NCBI GenBank assembly: GCA_012839585.1 | Contig: DUNB01000075.1 | Coordinates: 1 to 64,000, forward strand | DNA: 64,000 nt | Reading direction: 5' to 3' | Source of the DNA: Alcaligenaceae bacterium | GTDB taxonomy: Bacteria > Pseudomonadota > Gammaproteobacteria > Burkholderiales > Burkholderiaceae_B | In this document: one piece after another, positions 57,735-64,000 of the stretch | How positions within the stretch are numbered: position 1 is the stretch's first letter | Layout of the letters: every line of letters starts with the position of its first letter | Made by a program: the position numbers and the translations under genes | Notes under the pieces: model-generated | Database searches by the model: none | The model's input: the letters and a program-made list of their open reading frames with translations, nothing else | What the model was told of the DNA's origin: nothing

Positions 57735-59288
57735 TCAGCGGACTAATGCCCACAAAGCCACCACTAAGGCTACAGCCAAAACAGCGCACAGCACGGCAAC
57801 CAGGCGGTTGTTTTGCTGCTGTGCCGCCCTGAGCAGCTGTAGCTCTTGCTGCAGCTGCGGCAGCGGATCTGGGCGGTTGAGATTATCAAACACCAATCGC
57901 GGAATTTGAGGCAATAACTGGGACCATTGCCCAGCCTCTTGGCTTAAGCGTTGCTTTAAGCCCTGGACACCCACCCGCTGGTGCATCCAGTTTTCTAGAT
58001 ACGGCTTGGCCGTATCCCATAAATCTAGTTCAGGATCTAGTTCGCGTCCCATGCCCTCGACGTTTAATAAGGTTTTTTGCAGCAACACCAGCTGAGGCTG
58101 AATTTCCACATTAAAGCGGCGTGAGGTTTGAAAGAGACGCAATAACACCTGACCTAAAGAAATCTGTGACAACGGTCGATCAAAGTAAGGTTCGCACACG
58201 GCGCGAACCGCACCTTCGAGTTCTTCTTCGCGCGTATTGGCCGGAGCCCAACCGGACTCAATGTGCAGCTGCGCAACCCGTCTATAGTCACGTCGGAAAA
58301 ACGCGAGAAAGTTCTGCGCCAAATAATTTTTATCAAACTCAGACAACGAACCCACAATGCCAAAGTCTAGCGCAATATAGCGACCTAAAGTATCGGGAGC
58401 ATTCGATACATAGATATTACCAGGGTGCATGTCCGCATGAAAAAAACCATCGCTAAAGACCTGACTAAAAAAGACCTCTACCCCTTTACGGGCTAAGTCT
58501 TTGAGGTCTACGCCCGCCTCTACCAACTTGTCGACCTGGCTGACGGGAATGCCTTTCATGCGTTCCATGGTGAACACATTGGTCGCGCAATAATCCCAAT
58601 ACACCTCTGGCACAATCAGTAGATCTGAGCGCCCTGTTTCTGGGCTAAAGTTTCTACGTAACTGACTGCAGTTCGAGGCCTCTCGGATTAAATCTAATTC
58701 GTCATGCAGGTATTTTTCAAATTCGGACACTACCTCGCGGGGACGTAAGCGTCGGGCATCGGCTAATAAGCGGTGCACCATATTGGCAAAGGTACGCATC
58801 AAGGCCAGATCTTTATCGATGACCTCTCGCATACCAGGACGCAAGACTTTAACGGCCGCCTCTCTGCCATCTGGCAACACGGCAAAGTGCACCTGGGCTA
58901 TAGACGCCGAGGCCACCGGATCGACCTCAAAATGCTTAAAAATCGTATGGGGTGAAGCGCCCAAAGCCTTTTCCACGGTTTTCGCAGCAAGCTCAGAGGA
59001 AAATGGTGGCACTCGATCTTGGAGCAAAGCCAGTTCCGTGGCCACATCCATAGGGATCAGGTCCCGACGAGTAGACAGCACCTGCCCAAACTTCACGAAC
59101 ACCGGCCCTAAGGATTCTAGAGCCAAACGTAAACGTACACCACGACTGTGTTTAGGTTTGCTGCCTAAACGCACCCAACGTAATAAACGATAAGCCCATG
59201 GATGTTGAATGCTGGATAAAACCAATTCGTCCAAACGGTATTTGAACGCAATATACATAATGAAGATAAAACGACTGATTCGTGTCAT
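57735..59288 (-). CDS. ubiB: Ubiquinone biosynthesis kinase-like protein UbiB
   Basis: A 517-residue atypical kinase/ATPase needed for coenzyme Q synthesis. The N-terminal KxGQ motif ([14 protein letters not shown]) replaces the usual glycine-rich loop, followed by the ASIAQVH Ala-rich loop, the VKVLRPG lysine and [10 protein letters not shown] in the catalytic loop. Two hydrophobic C-terminal stretches ([18 protein letters not shown]) anchor it in the inner membrane. It lies 4 bp after ubiJ. Confidence 0.96.
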   Translation of the reverse strand: MTRISRFIFIMYIAFKYRLDELVLSSIQHPWAYRLLRWVRLGSKPKHSRGVRLRLALESLGPVFVKFGQVLSTRRDLIPMDVATELALLQDRVPPFSSELAAKTVEKALGASPHTIFKHFEVDPVASASIAQVHFAVLPDGREAAVKVLRPGMREVIDKDLALMRTFANMVHRLLADARRLRPREVVSEFEKYLHDELDLIREASNCSQLRRNFSPETGRSDLLIVPEVYWDYCATNVFTMERMKGIPVSQVDKLVEAGVDLKDLARKGVEVFFSQVFSDGFFHADMHPGNIYVSNAPDTLGRYIALDFGIVGSLSEFDKNYLAQNFLAFFRRDYRRVAQLHIESGWAPANTREEELEGAVRAVCEPYFDRPLSQISLGQVLLRLFQTSRRFNVEIQPQLVLLQKTLLNVEGMGRELDPELDLWDTAKPYLENWMHQRVGVQGLKQRLSQEAGQWSQLLPQIPRLVFDNLNRPDPLPQLQQELQLLRAAQQQNNRLVAVLCAVLAVALVVALWALVR

Positions 59289-59292
59289 CGCT

Positions 59293-59928
59293 TTATCCTT
59301 TACTGAGCTGCGCCGTGCGCTGCTCTAAGTCGGTTAAACGTTGTTCTAACTGAGTAAAACGCGCCTGCCAAATCTGATAATAATCCGTACTGACCAGGAT
59401 GCCGCTTTCCTCGCCCAAAAATTCCGCCATATTTCCCTCTACGTGCTGTGCGGTACGTTGACCGGATTGCATCAGCTGTTTAACTGTTGCAACCAAACGC
59501 ACAGCAAGCAGATCACCCGTAAAACGCGCGATTTCCGCCTCTGGGTCAAAGCGTAATTGACTGACAACTTGGGCTAAGGCATTGGCTAATCCCGCATCGC
59601 CCTGAATATGAATTAAGGCCAACAAGGCATCTGGATCGGACTGTGCTAATACATTAGGAATCGCCTTAAGCTTATCCGTAGTAACAGTGAGCTGCACATC
59701 CGCCACCTCGGAACTATCCGTTAAGACCAGGGTGCTAGCGTGCGTTAGGCTTAGAGGCAAGTGCAAAGCCGCTAATTTCAAGGACACAGTACGACCGGCA
59801 TACTGAGCTAAGCGCTGTTGAGCCCAAGGCTCTCGGGCTAAGACGGCATTAAGCGCCCGCACGAGCACAGCCGTGGGGCGCAAACCTGCCGGTATAGGCA
59901 GTGAAGCAAAAAGGGTTGGCAAAGACAC
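59293..59928 (-). CDS. ubiJ: Ubiquinone biosynthesis accessory factor UbiJ (SCP2 domain)
   Basis: A 211-residue protein with an N-terminal sterol-carrier-like (SCP2) domain that binds lipid intermediates and a C-terminal coiled coil ([21 protein letters not shown]). UbiJ and UbiK hold the cytosolic Q-synthesis complex. The start is GTG at 59928 with AGGTGG upstream. Identification relies on domain form and the ubiB neighbour, as primary sequence is weakly conserved. Confidence 0.88.
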   Translation of the reverse strand: MSLPTLFASLPIPAGLRPTAVLVRALNAVLAREPWAQQRLAQYAGRTVSLKLAALHLPLSLTHASTLVLTDSSEVADVQLTVTTDKLKAIPNVLAQSDPDALLALIHIQGDAGLANALAQVVSQLRFDPEAEIARFTGDLLAVRLVATVKQLMQSGQRTAQHVEGNMAEFLGEESGILVSTDYYQIWQARFTQLEQRLTDLEQRTAQLSKG

Positions 59929-59980
59929 AGTCCACCTATGAATTGGAGAATCGCCTTAGTTTAACCCGTAGTGCCGTTGA

Positions 59981-60958
59981 TTAGTGCGTCGGATTAATCT
60001 GTTGGATGCCAGCGAGCAACCAGCCAGCACCATCTGCTTTGTAAAGGTTCCAGACTTCTTCGAAGCTGAAGGCCTCTGCATTGGCGTCTTCGCGCAACAT
60101 ACCGGAATAACGAACACTCGCTAAGTGACCACCTGCTACTTTTTCAATACCGAGCAACTCGGCATTCAACAGAACGATTTGGGTGTTCTGAGCGCCTTCG
60201 CGAGCGAGAATTTCAGGTGTTAGCTCTTTAAGCAAATCATCGGTGAGCACATCACGTAATGCCGCAGGGTTCCCTTGATCCCAGAGCTCTTGAATTTGAC
60301 GGAACTGCTGCTTGGCATTGGACAAGAAGCTCATGATGTCAAAGTCATCAGGAATAAACCAGGAAGGGTCTACCTGTTGTACGGGCTCAGCGGATGCTGT
60401 GGCTGCAGGAGCCGCATTAAAGGAGGCGTTTTGAGCCGGTGCAGATGCAGGCGCGGAACTGGCTGGCATCTGTGGCGTGGACTCACGGTACATAGGATTG
60501 GCATTACCCGCTGCCTGAGCGGCAGGTTTAGCACCACCACGTAAGCGACGTACCAAAAAGATCACAGCAAAGATCACTAAGCCGATCAACACCATGCTGG
60601 ATAGAGCCTCTAGCAAAGGACCAGCTAGGCCGAGGCTAGACAGCAACGCAGCAATACCCAAACCTGCGGCAATACCCGCGATAGGACCTAAAAAGCGAGA
60701 AAATCCGCTTTTAGGTGCCGCAGCGGCTCCGCCTCGTGCAGCATTGGCTGTAGAGGGCGTGGTAGCGCTACGAGTGGTGTTTGCTGCAGGCGGCTGAACA
60801 GCCTGACGTTGTTGCGTTACGTTAGAGGACTGGCGACCAAAACTTTTGCCCCCCCCCATACGACGCGCCTCGGCATCAAAAGACGCCCCAAGCATAGTTA
60901 AGGTGGATACAGCGATGACTGCCACCGCCATAAAGCGAGATAGACGCTTAGAAATCAT
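59981..60958 (-). CDS. Tim44-domain membrane protein
   Basis: A 325-residue protein with a signal-like N-terminus, a low-complexity Ala/Thr/Gln/Ser region, two hydrophobic helices (about 85-135), another Ala/Pro-rich linker and a C-terminal Tim44-like domain (about 205-325, FLSNAKQQFRQIQELWDQGN through WLLAGIQQ). The Tim44 fold binds lipid or membrane partners; the bacterial role is unsettled. The start is ATG 60958 with AGGAGA upstream. It is 52 bp upstream of ubiJ and may belong to the same transcript. Confidence 0.83.
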   Translation of the reverse strand: MISKRLSRFMAVAVIAVSTLTMLGASFDAEARRMGGGKSFGRQSSNVTQQRQAVQPPAANTTRSATTPSTANAARGGAAAAPKSGFSRFLGPIAGIAAGLGIAALLSSLGLAGPLLEALSSMVLIGLVIFAVIFLVRRLRGGAKPAAQAAGNANPMYRESTPQMPASSAPASAPAQNASFNAAPAATASAEPVQQVDPSWFIPDDFDIMSFLSNAKQQFRQIQELWDQGNPAALRDVLTDDLLKELTPEILAREGAQNTQIVLLNAELLGIEKVAGGHLASVRYSGMLREDANAEAFSFEEVWNLYKADGAGWLLAGIQQINPTH

Positions 60959-61056
60959 GACATCTCCTGTGGGCGGTATCACCCCACCCTAAATAGCGTA
61001 ATAAAACTGACTAGAAGCTGACAGATTAGCATAAAACCTACGACCTTCACCATCTT

Positions 61057-62640
61057 TTATTTGATCAGGTCTGCCACTAATAACCCAGAACCACCGCCTA
61101 AGCCTGGACCAGGATGCGTTGCCGCACCAATGTGAAATACGTTTTTAATCGGTGTCTGATGGCCTTTGACCGCACCCGTTTTAGCAAAAGGACGGAACCA
61201 GAAAAACTGATCCAAAGAACAAGTCCCAGAGTAAATATCGCCGCCAACTAAGTTAGGATTCAGTTGTTCTAGGTCGGTGGGGCTTAATACCCTGCGTCCA
61301 ATAATCTGCTCGCTGAGGCCTGGCAGTACGTTTTCAAGTTGGCCTACGATACGATCCGCCACCTGTTCACGCACCTGTTCGGTCCAGCCTTGGGTGGCGT
61401 CTACTTCGATCTCCCCTTTGGCATCCCCTTTGAGGACACGTGGCATGTCTTGAATTTGTAGCCAGAAAATCCAACCACCTTCAGGAACACGACTGGGGTC
61501 CACCGCGGCTGGCTGCCCTACCGCCACAGTGGGCTGAGTCGGGATCAAACCGCATTCGGCTTGCATCACAGACATAGACACCTGATCTAAGTCCGTGGCC
61601 AAATGCGCCAACGGCACGTTTAGCATTTCTTCGTTCGCCCATGCGGGTCGAGAAGAAAGCGCCAAATGAATCTGCATAGCGCCCCGGCCATAGCGGTAAT
61701 TGTTTGCGGCCTGGGTCACTTCGGGGGCCACATTAGGTAATAGATGTTGATAAAGCTGAGTGGGGGTCACATTACAGACCACGGCCTTATTGGCCATATA
61801 GGTTTTTTGCCCTGCCTCAACCCCTACGGCTTTGCCATTTTGCACAATAATTTGATCGACCTGCGTATTGGCCAGCAGTTTGCCGCCATGTTTCTCGATA
61901 ATAGAGACCAAAGCGTTGACTAGCTGCGTGCCACCGCCTTTCACCACAGGCATACCGCCGCCCACCACTGCCGCAAAGGTCAGCTTACCGATCAGGGCTG
62001 AACCGGCGTCTTGAGGGCCTAGACCTGAGTGCAAGACCCACGGTGCCATTAAGGCTTCGGTTAACGGATGCTTGATGTGTTTTTGTGACCAGCTTCTGAA
62101 GGGGATCAAAGCCTGTCCAGCAAACTGCATCAGCTGATCCATGCCGCGTTTACGCCACTGCTGGAACAACAGCTTAAACGTGGAAAACTGATAAGGAGAG
62201 CCACCTAGCAGGCCAAACAGCAGCTCGCCATTCTTATTAAAAATCTCATCGGCCATGGCACCAATTAAGGCGCCATCACCTGCTGCCACACCATCTAAGC
62301 GTTGGATGGCATCGGCTATATCTTGTTTGAGCGCCAAACTTCGACCATCGGGCAAGACCACACCAGTGGTGTAACCATTATCGATGAACTCCACTCCAGC
62401 CTGAGCAATGTCGTCTTTGAGTTTGGCATAAGCGCCGCCGCCTAAAAACAGAGGGTACCAAGATGCCATGAGCTCATGCTGGTAGCCAGGGAAAAGCTCT
62501 TCGGTACGTATACAGCCTCCGAATACGGCATTGCGCTCTAGTACCAGCGGTTTAATGCCTTTTTTGGCTAACAACGCTGCACACACTAAGGAGTTCAGCC
62601 CACTACCTACAATAATGACATCGCTACGATCATCACTCAT
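61057..62640 (-). CDS. FAD/NAD(P)-dependent oxidoreductase (phytoene desaturase-like)
   Basis: A 527-residue flavoprotein of the PYROXD2/CrtI type. The dinucleotide motif VIIVGSGLNSLVCAALLAKKG is at about residues 8-28 and the second FAD motif LERNAVFGGCIRTEE follows. The C-terminal FAD-binding part is GAATHPGPGLGGGSGLL. Substrate unknown; carotenoid genes are absent. AGGAG lies before the ATG. It follows the SDR gene by 21 bp on the same strand, so it is probably part of one operon with the SDR and isochorismatase-like genes. Confidence 0.86.
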   Translation of the reverse strand: MSDDRSDVIIVGSGLNSLVCAALLAKKGIKPLVLERNAVFGGCIRTEELFPGYQHELMASWYPLFLGGGAYAKLKDDIAQAGVEFIDNGYTTGVVLPDGRSLALKQDIADAIQRLDGVAAGDGALIGAMADEIFNKNGELLFGLLGGSPYQFSTFKLLFQQWRKRGMDQLMQFAGQALIPFRSWSQKHIKHPLTEALMAPWVLHSGLGPQDAGSALIGKLTFAAVVGGGMPVVKGGGTQLVNALVSIIEKHGGKLLANTQVDQIIVQNGKAVGVEAGQKTYMANKAVVCNVTPTQLYQHLLPNVAPEVTQAANNYRYGRGAMQIHLALSSRPAWANEEMLNVPLAHLATDLDQVSMSVMQAECGLIPTQPTVAVGQPAAVDPSRVPEGGWIFWLQIQDMPRVLKGDAKGEIEVDATQGWTEQVREQVADRIVGQLENVLPGLSEQIIGRRVLSPTDLEQLNPNLVGGDIYSGTCSLDQFFWFRPFAKTGAVKGHQTPIKNVFHIGAATHPGPGLGGGSGLLVADLIK

Positions 62641-62661
62641 TTTTATCTCCTCTGGATATTC

Positions 62662-63456
62662 TTATTTTTTATATTCAGTATTTTCAAACCAGTGTCGGGG
62701 CCCTTTACCTTGATCCGGCCCCAACACGGAAAAGCCACCATCCACAGGAATGTCCACCCCTGTAATCCAGCTCGCCTTGGCAGAGGCCACAAAGCAGACC
62801 ACCTCGGCCACCTCGGCACCGTCTCCCACTCGACCTAAGGGGTGTGTAATCGCCCCCACTTGATCGGCTTGCTCTCTGTTTTCATTTGCCATAGAGGCCA
62901 AGGTTGGCGACCACGTCCAGGCTGGCGAGACCGCCACGGTACGTATCCCTTTGGGGGCCAATTCCACCGCAAGGCTTTTTGTCAGATGCAACATCGCCGC
63001 CTTAGAGGCGGGATACAACAGTCGGCCAGCGGAAGCTATTTTACCGCCTATGCTGCCCATGTTCACCACTACCGATCCTGGTGCCATATGCGGTGTGACT
63101 TTTTGCGCCATCAAAGCCGCCGACACCAGATTCACTCCTAAGGTGAAATGCCATTGCTCTCTGGTTGATGCGAGTCCAACGTCTTCATACACGCAGGCAT
63201 TATTCACCAACACATCGATGCGTCCAAAGCGCTCTAGGATTTGATGAACCCCTTGATCAATGGCTTCGTCACTTTGAATATCGATAGGTATAAAAACAGC
63301 CGTACCCTCAGACTGTAATTGCTGCTCGAGTTGCTCACCGATGGCTTGGTTTTGATCCACAATCACCACCGCATCCCCTTGAGCTAAAAAGGCACGTACT
63401 ATTTCCGCGCCTAATCCTTGAGCTCCCCCGGTCACTATCACTACTCGCTGGGTCAT
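62662..63456 (-). CDS. Short-chain dehydrogenase/reductase
   Basis: A 264-residue classical SDR. The cofactor motif TGGAQGLG (about residues 9-16), NNACVY, the catalytic Ser near 140 (NMGSIGG) with Tyr-x-x-x-Lys (YPASKAAML), and the PG-like loop VSPAWTW are seen. Substrate unknown. It overlaps the isochorismatase-like gene by 4 bp (ATGA). Confidence 0.9.
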   Translation of the reverse strand: MTQRVVIVTGGAQGLGAEIVRAFLAQGDAVVIVDQNQAIGEQLEQQLQSEGTAVFIPIDIQSDEAIDQGVHQILERFGRIDVLVNNACVYEDVGLASTREQWHFTLGVNLVSAALMAQKVTPHMAPGSVVVNMGSIGGKIASAGRLLYPASKAAMLHLTKSLAVELAPKGIRTVAVSPAWTWSPTLASMANENREQADQVGAITHPLGRVGDGAEVAEVVCFVASAKASWITGVDIPVDGGFSVLGPDQGKGPRHWFENTEYKK

Positions 63457-64000
63457 GGTTGGTTCTCCGCAAAAAGAGGAGCCATATCTGTCTCTTGATA
63501 AATTCGGGCAATAAGACTCATGCTCTTTAACGAGGCTTGATGGGTTTCTAGAGGCGCACCACAGGCCTCAGCGGGCACAGTGACTCGATAGCCCATATCA
63601 ACAGCGTGACGCACGGTACTTTCTACTACAGAGTGCGTTGCCACCCCTGCGATGATCAAATGATCCGGCTTTAATTGATTCAAAACCGCCTCTAAGGTAG
63701 AGGCGTAAAACGCATTAATTCGTTTATGCAGCACGACAAATTCGGAGCTGCTGCCTTCTATCGGCTCTAGGCCTGTAAAAAACTCGCTGCCCCAACTGCC
63801 CTCTTGGACAGCCTGTAACTTCCGTACACCTTCAAAAATGGGGGCATTATCAGGCAAATCCGCATAATCAGGTCTATACGCCACCCGCACATGCACAATG
63901 GCAATTTTTTGCTTTCTTGCCTGCTGCAGCAAGTCTTTTGCTGCAGTAATAATGCCCTGTCTCTGAGAGCTATTTGCCTCGATGCCGACGCGAATTTTGC
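63453..64000 (-). CDS. Isochorismatase-family hydrolase without catalytic Cys (5' end beyond window)
   Basis: The reading frame stays open to the window end on the minus strand (IRVGIEANSSQRQGIITAA at the edge), so the N-terminus lies outside; about 182 residues are visible. The fold is cysteine hydrolase/isochorismatase: LLQQARKQKIAIVHVRVAY, then HLIIAGVATHSVVESTVRHAVDMGY. The usual nucleophile Cys in GVAT-x-x-C is Val here, as in some other branches. It is the first visible gene of a three-gene catabolic-looking operon. Confidence 0.82.
   Translation of the reverse strand, partial: KIRVGIEANSSQRQGIITAAKDLLQQARKQKIAIVHVRVAYRPDYADLPDNAPIFEGVRKLQAVQEGSWGSEFFTGLEPIEGSSSEFVVLHKRINAFYASTLEAVLNQLKPDHLIIAGVATHSVVESTVRHAVDMGYRVTVPAEACGAPLETHQASLKSMSLIARIYQETDMAPLFAENQP

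Overview
The window reads as chromosomal DNA of a betaproteobacterium, most likely a moderate-GC member of the Alcaligenaceae (Burkholderiales). Pointers are a DksA with a cysteine-poor finger, the metX-metW pair, the cobW/dksA/hslV/hslU order, a Burkholderiales-type ATP synthase operon and an AmpG/TRIC neighbourhood. This placement is inference from gene content; no 16S gene is present. Almost all of it is core metabolism and housekeeping. I see no insertion sequence, prophage, CRISPR array or integrative element.

Layout. 1-4 kb: end of a Zur-like regulator, a COG0523 zinc GTPase, dksA, then hslVU behind a good sigma-32-like promoter. 4-8.4 kb: a degenerate CusF-like protein, a GNAT enzyme overlapping a PduO-type cobalamin adenosyltransferase, an RpiR-type regulator, and the divergent class III aminotransferase and carboxymuconolactone-decarboxylase-like genes with a palindromic operator. 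8.4-11.4 kb: a sodium:solute symporter with a 43-residue partner, and an Ap4A phosphorylase. 11.5-13.2 kb: ecotin and an LrgA/LrgB pair. 13.2-17 kb (minus): TRIC channel, AmpG, MetW, MetX. 17-22 kb: a LuxR-type HTH miniprotein, gshA, tRNA-Arg(CCG), a membrane-anchored diheme cytochrome c, and a 3-hydroxyacyl-CoA dehydrogenase. 22-25 kb: a divergent phosphoketolase-family enzyme and, facing away from it, an unrecognised 80-residue protein with a near-consensus promoter overlapped by twin palindromes.

25-31 kb (minus): rep, priA, hemE, and a Fis-type HTH protein with a degraded receiver domain. 31-38.7 kb (minus): the complete atpIBEFHAGDC operon. 39-44.7 kb: enoyl-CoA hydratase, an M61 peptidase overlapping a FolM-like reductase, folB, ttcA and a MmyB-type regulator. 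44.7-51.5 kb is a vitamin B12 region: B12-dependent metH on the minus strand and, divergently, a compact cobalamin riboswitch, btuB and btuF. 51.5-56 kb: thiG, thiD, mtnN, a Pcm-like methyltransferase and a TolC-family protein. 56-61 kb (minus): stand-alone HldE nucleotidyltransferase, a ferritin-like diiron protein, ubiB, ubiJ and a Tim44-domain protein. 61-64 kb (minus): an FAD oxidoreductase, an SDR and an isochorismatase-fold protein cut by the window end, probably one operon.

Themes that join distant genes are B12 salvage (btuB, btuF, adenosyltransferase, MetH), methionine and SAM recycling (metX, metW, metH, mtnN), zinc economy (Zur, COG0523 GTPase, cysteine-poor DksA) and ubiquinone biogenesis (ubiB, ubiJ). 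No whole new system stands out. The least explained items are the 80-residue protein with its twin-palindrome promoter, the divergent phosphoketolase, the symporter small subunit and the Fis-HTH/pseudo-receiver protein.
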